Below, piece by piece: positions 45,554 through 54,130 of a stretch of DNA of 64,000 nt (positions are counted from its first letter, which is position 1; each line of letters opens with the position of its first letter). The notes below the pieces were generated by a model. It was not told the DNA's origin. It searched no databases and saw only the letters and a program-made list of their open reading frames with translations. The stretch is from the NCBI GenBank assembly GCA_024743215.1, contig JANSWZ010000007.1, positions 1-64,000 on the forward strand. Direction: 5' to 3'. Source of the stretch: Alphaproteobacteria bacterium (lineage in GTDB: Bacteria > Pseudomonadota > Alphaproteobacteria > Rhizobiales > GCA-2746425). The translations under genes and the position numbers were made by a program.

Positions 45554-45587
45554 ATCGGAAGAGCGTTGATCTCGGCGCTCTTCCGAT
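45554..45587 (+). terminator. Attenuating hairpin after binding-protein gene
   Basis: ATCGGAAGAGCG (45554-45565) and CGCTCTTCCGAT (45576-45587) are perfect 12-bp arms with a 10-nt loop, followed by AAAATAAT. It probably acts as a partial terminator and mRNA 3' stabiliser between the binding-protein and permease genes. Confidence 0.85.
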
Positions 45588-45709
45588 AAAATAATACGCA
45601 TTGGAATAAGTCCGCACGCAACCCAATGCAATGTAGCCAAGGTTCCCACCATTGCCGCAACGAGCGAAATGAGTGGACAGTTTGGTTCGCTGAGAAGTTT
45701 GGAGATATC

Positions 45710-46696
45710 ATGACAATTGGCTCTGAAAAGAATATCCACCCCGCCTTGTCTGATCAGGACTGGGGCTACGCGACAATCAGTCAGACGCCGACATCTGTTA
45801 ATCCAAATCCCAAAAAATGGTTTTACTTCTATCTGGCGGCCCCGGCTATCATACTGCTGGCTGCCATCACGATTTACCCGTTCTTCTGGCTCATCTATAT
45901 GAGCTTTCACAAGGTGGGATTTGGTGCCGTTTCAGATGTCTTTGTAGGGCTCAAAAATTTTTCACGCCTGTTCTCAGATGCCAAATTTATCGCTGGCTGG
46001 GGTCTGCTGCTGAAATACAGTGCCATTTGCCTCACCATCCAGGTCTTGGTCGGAGTTGCGCTTGCAGTTGTGCTCAACAATTCGCGCTACGAAAAACCAC
46101 TGATAACCATGTTTCTGATGCCAATGATGGTGTCTCCAGTCGTAGCCGGTCTGCTGTTTTACTATCTGTATAACGGCACGTTTGGTTGGTATCACTGGAT
46201 CTTCCAAAGCCTCGGGATTCTTGGTGAAACCTCGATTCTTGGCAATTCCAGCACCGCCCTTTACGGCATTATTCTTGTAGATGTATGGCAATGGACACCG
46301 CTGATCACCTTGATCACGCTGGCAGGGCTGAAGCGTGTGCCACAAGACCAACTCGAAGCGAATATGGTCGATGGTGCAGGCTCTATCAGCAACTTTTTCC
46401 ACATTAGCCTGCCGAACATCTATCCATTCCTGCTGATCGCGATCTTGCTCCGCTTTATGGATAATTTCCGCTTTATCGACGCTATTCTGGTGCTGACGGG
46501 TGGAGGTCCGGGCAATTCAACACGATTGCTCCCGGTCTATCTTTTCGACGTATCCTTCCAATTCTTCAAACTGGGACGAGGAGCCGCGATCGCGATCTCA
46601 CTGCTCATTGTCACAATTATTCTCGGTATGATCCTGGTGCGCGTGCTCGAAGATCCAGCACGCAAAAGTACACTCGCTGGCGATAGCGACAGTTAA
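45710..46696 (+). CDS. Sugar ABC transporter permease (MalF/UgpA-like)
   Basis: A 328-residue inner-membrane permease. The first helix is FYLAAPAIILLAAITIYPFFWLIYMSF, typical of UgpA/LacF. The EAA loop reads AGLKRVPQDQLEANMVDGAGSISNFFHISLP, which contacts the ATPase. Six membrane segments are apparent. ATG 45710 follows TTGGAGA. Its partner permease begins 21 nt downstream. Confidence 0.93.
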   Translation: MTIGSEKNIHPALSDQDWGYATISQTPTSVNPNPKKWFYFYLAAPAIILLAAITIYPFFWLIYMSFHKVGFGAVSDVFVGLKNFSRLFSDAKFIAGWGLLLKYSAICLTIQVLVGVALAVVLNNSRYEKPLITMFLMPMMVSPVVAGLLFYYLYNGTFGWYHWIFQSLGILGETSILGNSSTALYGIILVDVWQWTPLITLITLAGLKRVPQDQLEANMVDGAGSISNFFHISLPNIYPFLLIAILLRFMDNFRFIDAILVLTGGGPGNSTRLLPVYLFDVSFQFFKLGRGAAIAISLLIVTIILGMILVRVLEDPARKSTLAGDSDS

Positions 46697-46717
46697 CCAG
46701 AAAGGAAAGCAAGACCC

Positions 46718-47599
46718 ATGGCCTCTCGCGAACTCATTTCCTATGACACGGGTGCAACTGTTAAGATTCTTAAATGGGTCAGCCCGGTTTTTCTGGGCGC
46801 CTATTTGATCTGGGCACTTCTGCCGCTTTTCATAATGCTGATGGCATCTTTCAAAGACCTGCTGGATGCGTTTACCTTGCCAAAACCCGGTCAATGGGGC
46901 GATGTGGGTGTCTTTTTTGATTTCTCGCCGACGATCACGCACTACATTGCATTATTTGCTGAAAACAATTTCGGCACGTATCTATTCAATAGCCTTGTAG
47001 CCTCGGTCGGGTCTGCAATGATTGCGGTAACGCTTGGTTCAATGTGTGCCTACAGCCTGTCGCGAACAGAATTTCGAGGAAAGAAAGACCTTCTTTTCTG
47101 GATCATTTCGACACGTATGGCACCAATTGTTGCAGTCATCGTTCCGCTTTATGCGATCTTCCGGTCAGCCGATCTTGTCGGCACTCTCCCAGGCTTGATC
47201 CTGGCCTTTACAACCTTCAATTTGCCCTTCGCAATCTGGATGTTGAAAGGCTTTTTCGACGGCGTGCCCTATGCCATTGAAGAAGCGGCACAAGTAGACG
47301 GGAATAATCGTTTTCAGGCATTTTTGATGATCCTGCCACTCGTCGCGCCAGGCATCGGGGCCTTTGTGATCCTTTGTATCTTGTTCGCCTGGAATGATTT
47401 CCTGTTTGCCACAATCATCGGAAGCGGTGGCGCTAAAACGCTACCTGCCGCGACCAAGGAACTGGTTCAACCACAAAACATCGACTGGGGAAAAATCATG
47501 GCAGCCGGGGTTGTAACGACCGCGCCAATGATTCCCCTTGGCCTACTCGTCAGACGCTATTTGGTGGCAGGTCTCACCATGGGCGCAGTTAAAGAATAA
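46718..47599 (+). CDS. Sugar ABC transporter permease (MalG/UgpE-like)
   Basis: A 293-residue inner-membrane permease. The EAA loop is GVPYAIEEAAQVDGNNRFQAFLMILPLVAPGIGA, followed by a conserved FAWNDFLFATIIG segment. Six membrane segments are visible, ending RRYLVAGLTMGAVKE, the standard MalG-type C-terminus. AAAGGAAAG precedes ATG 46718. It forms the channel with the preceding permease. Confidence 0.94.
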   Translation: MASRELISYDTGATVKILKWVSPVFLGAYLIWALLPLFIMLMASFKDLLDAFTLPKPGQWGDVGVFFDFSPTITHYIALFAENNFGTYLFNSLVASVGSAMIAVTLGSMCAYSLSRTEFRGKKDLLFWIISTRMAPIVAVIVPLYAIFRSADLVGTLPGLILAFTTFNLPFAIWMLKGFFDGVPYAIEEAAQVDGNNRFQAFLMILPLVAPGIGAFVILCILFAWNDFLFATIIGSGGAKTLPAATKELVQPQNIDWGKIMAAGVVTTAPMIPLGLLVRRYLVAGLTMGAVKE

Positions 47600-47621
47600 G
47601 CATTAACAAGGATTCTTAAGA

Positions 47622-48713
47622 ATGGTTGCTGTATCTTTCAACAACGTCTGGAAAGACTACGGAGACTCTGTAGCTGTCCGAGACCTGAACATGAACATAA
47701 AAGATGGAGAATTTGTTTCTCTATTGGGTCCATCGGGTTGCGGAAAATCCACATCGCTTAGAATGCTTGCGGGTCTGGAGCACATCACATCTGGCGAGAT
47801 CGTGTTTGGTGACAAGGTTGTCAATCAACTGCCCCCCAAAGACCGCGATATTGCAATGGTATTCGAAAACTATGCGCTTTACCCTCACAAAACCATATTC
47901 GATAACATTGCCAACCCACTTAAGCGGGCCAAGATCTCACCGAGTGAAATCACACGCCGGGTAAACGAAGCGGCCAAGCTCCTGGAAATTGACCATCTGT
48001 TGGAACGCCGTCCGCAAGAACTCAGCGGCGGTCAGAAACAGAGAACAGCAATTGGCAGGGCGATCGTCCGGCAACCGCAAGTGTATCTGTTCGACGAGCC
48101 AATTGCCCATCTGGATGCAAAGCTGCGAGCCCGGATGCGGAGTGAACTGAAACACATGCAGTTCAATCTGGGTGTCACTACGATCTACGTGACGCATGAT
48201 CAGCTTGAAGCACTCACAATGGCAGACCGGATTGCGGTCATGAATGACGGCGTGTTGCAGCAATTCGGAACACCACAGGAAATCTACGAAAATCCGGTCA
48301 ACTCCTGGGTTGCAACCTTTGTTGGAGAACCGCAGATGTCCTTGATGGAAATGTCAATGACGGGTGAAAAAGGCGATGCCGCCCTGGACTTTTTCGGCAA
48401 CATCATTTCTCTCGACGCTGCAAGTTCCTCACGACTGACCAAGGCCGGAATTGCCGATCTGCTGGTCGGCGTGCGACCAGACAAGGCATCCGTTTCGCTT
48501 CAAGAAACGCCTGGCGCTATCAAGGCAGAGGTATATTCCCGTCAGCTCCTGGGCGCAGATGTCCTGGTGGAGGTTGCCATAGGAAAAACACGCGTTCGGG
48601 CCAAAGCTGACACGTCATTCATGGGCAATGTGGGTGAGCCTTGTTATCTGAATTTCAGTTCCGAAAACCTTTATTATTTCAATGCTGAAGATGGAAAGGT
48701 CGTTGAGCGGTAA
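47622..48713 (+). CDS. Sugar ABC transporter ATPase (MalK/UgpC-like)
   Basis: A 363-residue ATPase. Walker A is GPSGCGKST, the signature LSGGQKQRTAIGRA, Walker B VYLFDEPIAHLD, and the switch histidine is in VTHDQ. The Q-loop reads FENYALYPHKT, with Glu-Asn where MalK-type proteins usually have Gln, a noticeable variant. The C-terminal ~120 residues form the TOBE/OB regulatory domain. It completes the importer. The stop overlaps the next start by one base. Confidence 0.93.
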   Translation: MVAVSFNNVWKDYGDSVAVRDLNMNIKDGEFVSLLGPSGCGKSTSLRMLAGLEHITSGEIVFGDKVVNQLPPKDRDIAMVFENYALYPHKTIFDNIANPLKRAKISPSEITRRVNEAAKLLEIDHLLERRPQELSGGQKQRTAIGRAIVRQPQVYLFDEPIAHLDAKLRARMRSELKHMQFNLGVTTIYVTHDQLEALTMADRIAVMNDGVLQQFGTPQEIYENPVNSWVATFVGEPQMSLMEMSMTGEKGDAALDFFGNIISLDAASSSRLTKAGIADLLVGVRPDKASVSLQETPGAIKAEVYSRQLLGADVLVEVAIGKTRVRAKADTSFMGNVGEPCYLNFSSENLYYFNAEDGKVVER

Positions 48714-49336
48714 TGGACCTGAGCAAGGATCAATATACGCACTTGCTGACAGGTTTTCTGGATCGGCATGGACTGCATGAAAACGCGACCACGGTCGATG
48801 TTTTCCACGCAGTGCGCAATATTGCCTATGGTCGCGTTGGAGGGCGCAGTGCTGAAGCTGTGATCCAGCACAATATGGGATCGTGCTCGGGCAAACATAT
48901 ACTTTTACGCGACGTTTTGCGTCATCTGAATCAAAGCGCAGACGTGGAGACGGTGAGAGGCGACTTTGCCGCCGCAATACCACCGCATCCGACAATGCCT
49001 GAAGAATTGCAGGCATTCTGCCGCCAGGGCGGTATTACTGACTTTCATAATTACGTGGTCTGGAAAAGTCCGGCCGGCGAAATCAAGCTGGATGCGACCT
49101 GGCCCGACGGGCTCATTGCGAAAGGGTTTCCCGGCAATCGCGATTGGGACGGAAACGGCGACACAAGATTGGCGCTGGAACCAGAAAACGTCCTGGATCG
49201 AGTTGAAGAAATTCCCAGTTACAAGGCATTTCTGTTGGGCCAGCTTGGCAGAGATCAGATCTATGAACGGGAAAAATTTCTGACCCTTTTAACAGATTGG
49301 GTTGCGACAACAGAAAATGGAGGAGGAGTGTCATGA
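48713..49336 (+). CDS. Transglutaminase-like domain protein
   Basis: A 207-residue soluble protein. A Cys-His-Asp triad of transglutaminase-like cysteine peptidases can be read: Cys in HNMGSCSGKHILLRDVL, His in ITDFHNYVVWK, Asp in IKLDATWPD. The segment VFHAVRNIAYGRVG upstream of the Cys also suits the fold. No signal peptide. Its stop overlaps the FGGY kinase start (ATGA) and its start overlaps the ATPase stop, so it is firmly in the transport/catabolic operon. Reaction unknown; hydrolysis of an amide or peptide linkage of an imported substrate, or a maturation role, is possible. Confidence 0.7.
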   Translation: MDLSKDQYTHLLTGFLDRHGLHENATTVDVFHAVRNIAYGRVGGRSAEAVIQHNMGSCSGKHILLRDVLRHLNQSADVETVRGDFAAAIPPHPTMPEELQAFCRQGGITDFHNYVVWKSPAGEIKLDATWPDGLIAKGFPGNRDWDGNGDTRLALEPENVLDRVEEIPSYKAFLLGQLGRDQIYEREKFLTLLTDWVATTENGGGVS

Positions 49337-50892
49337 AAGCTACCAGGGCATTTGTCGGGATAGACGCCGGTACGACTGGCTGCGCCGTTATGATTTTCGA
49401 TGAGCATGGCAAAACCTTGGGTCAGGGCTATCAGGAATACCCCTGTATTACCCCGCACCCGGGTTGGAGTGAGCAAGACCTTGATGCCGTATGGCAAGGT
49501 ATTTGCGCCGCCAGTAAGCAGGCAACATCCGCCGCAAATCTGCCGGCAGATTCTTATCGCTCTGTAGGATTATCGAGCCAGCGTGGCACCATTGCCATGC
49601 TGGACGAAAACAAGGAGCCGCTGTGTTCAAGTTACGTCTGGAATTGCACCCGCGCAGCTGAATACGCGGACAAGTTTGCCGAACATATATCACCGGAAGA
49701 ACACCAGAAACTGACCGGAATGCAACTGAGTCCATTGTGGTCAGCTGCCAAGATCGCCTGGTTCCGCGACAACGAACCTGCACTTTTCGACCGCACCCGC
49801 TGGTTTGCAAATGGTCAAGAGTATTTTCTGCACAAGCTTGGAGCCGAGGAATGGATCACCGATCCTGCCTCCCTCACTCTCAATGGGATGATGGATATCG
49901 CCAAACTTGATTGGAGCGATGAAATTCTGGAGCTTTGCGGCATCACGCGCTCGCAACTGCCAGTGGTTGGAATACCGTCTGGCGTTTCCGGCAAGATGTC
50001 CAGGGAAGCCGCGGAATTGACCGGCATTCCCGCCGGCACGCCTCTTTGTCGTGGCGCTGGCGATCAGCAATGTGCTGCGATCGGTGCAGGCGTCATCAAA
50101 CAGGGCATGGCTGAGTTCACCATCGGCACGTCCGGTGTCATGGTTGGCCATCTGGATTCTCTGGATCGCATCAAGGGCAACAACCTTTGGTGGGGCGGAC
50201 ATGCCGTGCCCGGTGCATGGGACATTGAAGGAGCAGCCTTCAGCCTTGGTGCCTGTTTGAAGTGGTGGCGCGACAATATGGGCCGACGCGAGATTGAAGC
50301 GGGCAACGCTTTGGGACGCAGTCCATTTGCTCTCATGGTGGATGGGGCGTCGGCGTCGCCGCCGGGTGCAAAAGGTCTTTTGTTCCACTCGTTTCTAAGC
50401 AGTCAGGTCACCCCCTATTATGATGCTGCCTCGCGCGGCGCATTTTTGGGCATAGGGCTTTACCACAACCGCCACGATATGATCCGCGCTCTGCTTGAAG
50501 GCTGTGCCAATGAGATGAAGATGGTTGTTGATGCATTTCAATCAGATGTTGAAGGCGGCATCACAGAACTTCGCTTAACAGGCGGCGGCACAAAAAGCGC
50601 CGGGTTTGTCCAGATCATGACCGACATCATCGGCATGCCCACACGGGTCACAACAGAGCGCGAATGCACTGTATTGGGCGCAGCCATCCTGGGTGCATTT
50701 GGATCGGGAAATTTCTCAACCATCGATGATGCCGTTGAGCAGATGGTTGAAGTTGAATCCGAGTTTATTCCCAACACCCGCCTGAGCGGATTGTACGGTG
50801 AACAGCACGAAATCTGGCGTGGCATGTACGAAGCAATTGCCAAGGGTGGACAATATCAGAAATTGGCCGACTTCTCGGCCAAACATTTCTAG
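49333..50892 (+). CDS. FGGY-family carbohydrate kinase
   Basis: A 519-residue kinase. FVGIDAGTTGCAVMIFD (residues 7-23) is the N-terminal phosphate loop, SSQRGTIAMLDEN a substrate-loop element, GAGDQQCAAIGAG the catalytic Asp region, GTSGVMVGH the phosphate-2 loop and LRLTGGGTKSAGFVQIMTDII the adenosine motif. The group phosphorylates ketoses and polyols (xylulokinase, glycerol kinase, LsrK). Exact substrate not clear. GGAGGAGTG precedes ATG 49333, an ATGA overlap with the transglutaminase-like gene. It presumably phosphorylates the imported sugar before the aldolase. Confidence 0.92.
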   Translation: MKATRAFVGIDAGTTGCAVMIFDEHGKTLGQGYQEYPCITPHPGWSEQDLDAVWQGICAASKQATSAANLPADSYRSVGLSSQRGTIAMLDENKEPLCSSYVWNCTRAAEYADKFAEHISPEEHQKLTGMQLSPLWSAAKIAWFRDNEPALFDRTRWFANGQEYFLHKLGAEEWITDPASLTLNGMMDIAKLDWSDEILELCGITRSQLPVVGIPSGVSGKMSREAAELTGIPAGTPLCRGAGDQQCAAIGAGVIKQGMAEFTIGTSGVMVGHLDSLDRIKGNNLWWGGHAVPGAWDIEGAAFSLGACLKWWRDNMGRREIEAGNALGRSPFALMVDGASASPPGAKGLLFHSFLSSQVTPYYDAASRGAFLGIGLYHNRHDMIRALLEGCANEMKMVVDAFQSDVEGGITELRLTGGGTKSAGFVQIMTDIIGMPTRVTTERECTVLGAAILGAFGSGNFSTIDDAVEQMVEVESEFIPNTRLSGLYGEQHEIWRGMYEAIAKGGQYQKLADFSAKHF

Positions 50893-50930
50893 CCAGCTGA
50901 ACTGATAATCAAAGCGAGAAGGAGAAAAAA

Positions 50931-51485
50931 ATGCCGATACCAGGAATGCGTGGAATGGAACATGTTGGTTTCACCGTACCCGACATAAACGAGGCCTGTG
51001 ATTTTTTCGAAAAAATTTTGGGTGGCGTGACACTTTACACCGCTGCGACAGACTTTCGCGTCGATGACAGTAACTGGATGGCCGAACATCTCAGGGTCCA
51101 TCCCCGGTCTGTAATTACAGAATTCCGATATATGCGACTTGGCAATGGAACCAATCTGGAGATTTTCGAATATGTCTCTCCCGATCAGAACCCAACACCG
51201 CCAAAGAACAGTGACGTCGGTGGTCACCATTTCGCGTTCTATGTGGATGACATGGATAGCGCGATTGCGTTCCTGAAGGAAAACGATGTTGTCGTGCTTG
51301 GCGAACCAACGGCCTACGAAGAAGGCCCGAACATTGGTCTGACCTGGTGTTACTTCATGGCACCCTGGGGGCTGCAGCTTGAAATCGTTTCTGCACCAAA
51401 TGGCACTGTTTACGACAATGCAGCCAAGGAAAACGGTGACATGCGGTTGTTCAACCCGGCATTCCCCAAAGAGACATTGATCTAA
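50931..51485 (+). CDS. VOC-superfamily (glyoxalase-like) protein
   Basis: A 184-residue protein with two beta-alpha-beta-beta-beta units. EHVGFTVPDINEACDFFEKILG is module one with a metal-ligand His at 11. GGHHFAFYVDDMDSAIAFLKEN is module two with another His, and LQLEIVSAPNG brings the Glu ligand. Members are dioxygenases, glyoxalases, epimerases and isomerases. In this operon, between a kinase and a class II aldolase, an isomerase or epimerase role is attractive but unproven. A good AGAAGGAG site precedes ATG 50931. Confidence 0.85.
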   Translation: MPIPGMRGMEHVGFTVPDINEACDFFEKILGGVTLYTAATDFRVDDSNWMAEHLRVHPRSVITEFRYMRLGNGTNLEIFEYVSPDQNPTPPKNSDVGGHHFAFYVDDMDSAIAFLKENDVVVLGEPTAYEEGPNIGLTWCYFMAPWGLQLEIVSAPNGTVYDNAAKENGDMRLFNPAFPKETLI

Positions 51486-51494
51486 AACACTGCA

Positions 51495-51522
51495 GCAGCC
51501 GGGGACCATACCCCCTGGCTGC
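51495..51522 (+). terminator. Hairpin between VOC and aldolase genes
   Basis: GCAGCCGGGG (51495-51504) pairs with CCCCCTGGCTGC (51511-51522) with a two-base bulge and a 6-nt loop. There is no U-run, so it is more likely a processing or partial terminator element within the operon. Confidence 0.45.
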
Positions 51523-51575
51523 CGCATTCATTCTAATGGCCCTCCCCTTTGTGGCCTGCCTTACGGAGTAAAAAA

Positions 51576-52442
51576 ATGTCCATTGCTTACATGAAGCCAA
51601 TGTTAAAAACCGCGCAGAACGGAAACTACGGCGTCGCGGCCTTCAACATGATCGACTACAATAGTGCACGTGCTGTGGTCGACGGCGCACAAGAGATGAA
51701 TGCACCGGTCATTATTCAACTGTCCGTAAAGACGATTAAGCTGTGGGGCTTCAAGCCTATTGGAGACTGGGTACGCAGCCTGTCAAATGATGTTGATGTT
51801 CCAGTCGCGCTTCATCTTGATCATTGCACTGATCTGGACGTAATCCGCGGTTGTATTGATGCGGGCTGGACATCGGTGATGTTTGACGGTTCTGCCTTGC
51901 CATTTGAAGAAAACATGCGTCAGACGAAACTGGCATATGATGTGGCGACATCCGGAGGTGTTGGCCTTGAGGCAGAAATCGGCGCAATTGGCGGCACGGA
52001 GGATGACAAATTCGTGTCGGAAGACGATGCGATTTTGGCAAATGTAGATGAGTGTATCGAGTTCTGTAAAAACTTTCCGGAACTGGCCGTGTTTGCTCCG
52101 GCCATCGGAACGGCACACGGCGTTTACAAAGGCGAACCCAAAATTGCCTATGATCGACTGAAAGAAATCACAAATGTTGTTGATATTCCGATTGCGCTGC
52201 ATGGCGGCACAGGTCTGACCGGTGATCAGTTCAGCCGCTGCATCTCTTCTGGCTGTGCCAAAGTAAATATTTCCACCATGCACAAGCTGCAATTTATCGA
52301 AGGCTTTACTGCGCTGAAAGTGGAAAAGCCAACCTTGGGCGAACCCATCCCTTTCATCAGCGCGCAATATGATTTGATGAAACAAGGGGTCATGGAAATG
52401 ATTTCTCTGTTTGGCTCTGAAGGCAAAGCGAACAAGGTTTAA
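51576..52442 (+). CDS. Class II (zinc) fructose/tagatose-bisphosphate-type aldolase
   Basis: A 288-residue aldolase. HLDHC (80-84) contains the catalytic Asp82 and a zinc His83. AEIGAIGG follows the barrel, GTAHGVYKG has the second zinc His (181) and LHGGTGL the third (209) with the phosphate loop. Cleaves ketose phosphates to dihydroxyacetone phosphate and an aldehyde. It is shorter than FbaA and closer to the GatY/KbaY size, so the sugar need not be fructose. ATG 51576 has ACGGAG upstream. It follows the FGGY kinase, consistent with phosphorylation then cleavage. Confidence 0.92.
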   Translation: MSIAYMKPMLKTAQNGNYGVAAFNMIDYNSARAVVDGAQEMNAPVIIQLSVKTIKLWGFKPIGDWVRSLSNDVDVPVALHLDHCTDLDVIRGCIDAGWTSVMFDGSALPFEENMRQTKLAYDVATSGGVGLEAEIGAIGGTEDDKFVSEDDAILANVDECIEFCKNFPELAVFAPAIGTAHGVYKGEPKIAYDRLKEITNVVDIPIALHGGTGLTGDQFSRCISSGCAKVNISTMHKLQFIEGFTALKVEKPTLGEPIPFISAQYDLMKQGVMEMISLFGSEGKANKV

Positions 52443-52451
52443 GGGCGGGAC

Positions 52452-53159
52452 ATGCAAGCACTTATTTTCGATTGCGATGGAGTCTTGGTTGATACCGAGC
52501 GAGATGGGCACCGCGTAGCTTTCAACAAGGCATTTGCCGCTAAAGGCCTTTCTGACAATTGGTCAGTGGACCGTTATCATGAACTGCTTCTGACCGCCGG
52601 AGGCAAAGAGCGCATGAAACGTCATTTTGATGAAACGGCCTGGCCTGTCCCGAACGAGGCGCGCGAAGACTTCATCAAGGAACTTCACCGTCTGAAGACC
52701 GATATTTTCATGGAACTTATCGAAGAGGGGCAACTGCCACTTCGACCTGGGATTTCCCGCATCATGCATGAGGCGATAGATGCGGGGGTTACCCTTGCGG
52801 TTTGCTCAACATCAAACGAGCGTGCCGTGCAGTCAATAGTTGACAGGCTGCTGGGTGACAGGGTTTCCGCAAATATTACAGTTTTTGCCGGTGACATGGT
52901 CAAAGCCAAAAAACCAGATCCCGCGATCTACCTGTTGGCACTGAGTCAACTGAGCCTTGATCGGGATAAATGCGTCGTGGTGGAGGACAGTAACATCGGC
53001 CTGACATCCGCACGTGCAGCAGGAATCCGCTGCCTGGTGACAAAATCTTCTTACACCGAAAATGAGGACTTTTCAGCGGCGCAGGCAATCGTTCCAAATA
53101 TGGATGATGACAATGGTCAAGCCGTTTCAATAAGCACACTAAGCGCGCTCTTGAACTGA
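52452..53159 (+). CDS. CbbY-like HAD-superfamily hydrolase
   Basis: A 235-residue HAD phosphatase. DCDGVLVDTERDGHRVAFNKAF has Asp8 (nucleophile) and Asp10. TAGGKERMKRHF matches the CbbY cap signature, CSTSNERAVQSIV is motif II, KAKKPDPAIY has the motif III lysine and VVEDSNIGLTSARAAG motif IV. CbbY removes xylulose-1,5-bisphosphate in Calvin-cycle bacteria; no RuBisCO gene is present here. In this operon it may dephosphorylate a side product or pathway intermediate. Confidence 0.87.
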   Translation: MQALIFDCDGVLVDTERDGHRVAFNKAFAAKGLSDNWSVDRYHELLLTAGGKERMKRHFDETAWPVPNEAREDFIKELHRLKTDIFMELIEEGQLPLRPGISRIMHEAIDAGVTLAVCSTSNERAVQSIVDRLLGDRVSANITVFAGDMVKAKKPDPAIYLLALSQLSLDRDKCVVVEDSNIGLTSARAAGIRCLVTKSSYTENEDFSAAQAIVPNMDDDNGQAVSISTLSALLN

Positions 53160-53203
53160 AACAAAGTGGAAGCCCTGCGGGGCTGGAGGCCCGGTCAACA
53201 ATT

Positions 53204-54112
53204 ATGAGAGTTGGAATAATCGGATTGGGCACGATGGGAGCACCAATGGCGCGCCGCCTGGCTGCCGCCGGGAACGAAATTTCGGTCTATGATGTAAACT
53301 CCACAACCCTCGCCGCATTCCAGAACCTTGAAAACGCTCAGGTGGCAGTCTCCCCTGCTGATGCTGCCGACAACGTCAACATCCTGATTACAATGCTGCC
53401 TGAATCAAGCCATGTCAGGGATGCGCTTTTAGGTCAGGACGGCGCCGCCACGCGAATGAAGCCAGGCGGGATTATACTGGAAATGAGTACCGGGGATGTT
53501 CAAGCCCTGTCGTCCCTGTCTCGGGACTTGGCCGAACTTGAATTGCGTTTGATAGACGCACCCGTTGGCCGCACTCCGCTGGACGCAGAGCGCGGAACAC
53601 TTTTGATCATGGTAGGCGCGAGCGAAGACGATATCAGAACGGTCAATCCGGTCCTTGAAGCCTTGGGTGATGAAATCGTACATGTCGGACCTTTCGGCAG
53701 CGGACTAAAGCTGAAATTGGTCAATAATTACATGAGCATGATTGGCATGGTCATGACCGCCGAAGCCCTGAACGCTGCGCAAATGCTGGGACTGGATCTG
53801 GAGCAGACTGTGCACGTCCTGCAAAGCACAACAGCTGGGCGCGGCCAGATCAATGTGAACTTTCCAAACAAGGTTTTACGGGGAGACCTCACTCCGGATT
53901 TTCCCCTTCGCCTGGGACTGAAGGACATCAGTCTTGGCGTGAAGCTGGCCCAATCCGCAGGGGCGCCGACCCCTCTGGGCGCAGCGGCTCAACAGATGTT
54001 TGCCATGGCCGAAACCTGGGGCAGATCTGAACAGGACTGCACGGCGATGTTGCACCTTATGAGAGATATGGCAGGTCCGCCCACGGGCGATGCCGAAAAG
54101 GAAAAAACATAA
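53204..54112 (+). CDS. Beta-hydroxyacid dehydrogenase family reductase, resembling sulfolactaldehyde reductase YihU
   Basis: A 302-residue enzyme. GLGTMGAP (7-14) binds NAD(P) and DVN (30-32) follows the second strand. The substrate pocket reads DAPVGRT (118-124), then KLVNNYMS (171-178). Catalytic Lys171 is in place. The run from VGRT through GTLL, NNYMS, TTAGRGQ, FPNKVLRGDLTPDF and PLGAA parallels E. coli YihU closely as I remember it, including Arg123, Lys171, Asn174 and Ser178, residues I recall as sulfonate-contacting in YihU. Tartronate-semialdehyde reductase (GarR) or another hydroxyacid dehydrogenase is the alternative. The aldolase upstream would supply the aldehyde. Confidence 0.85.
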   Translation: MRVGIIGLGTMGAPMARRLAAAGNEISVYDVNSTTLAAFQNLENAQVAVSPADAADNVNILITMLPESSHVRDALLGQDGAATRMKPGGIILEMSTGDVQALSSLSRDLAELELRLIDAPVGRTPLDAERGTLLIMVGASEDDIRTVNPVLEALGDEIVHVGPFGSGLKLKLVNNYMSMIGMVMTAEALNAAQMLGLDLEQTVHVLQSTTAGRGQINVNFPNKVLRGDLTPDFPLRLGLKDISLGVKLAQSAGAPTPLGAAAQQMFAMAETWGRSEQDCTAMLHLMRDMAGPPTGDAEKEKT

Positions 54113-54130
54113 CAGACGGGGAGATTGAAA

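Noticed and set aside
49333-50892. FGGY kinase as LsrK paired with the LsrF-like gene
   Set aside because: They lie 10 kb apart on opposite strands in different operons; the kinase is locked to a class II aldolase.
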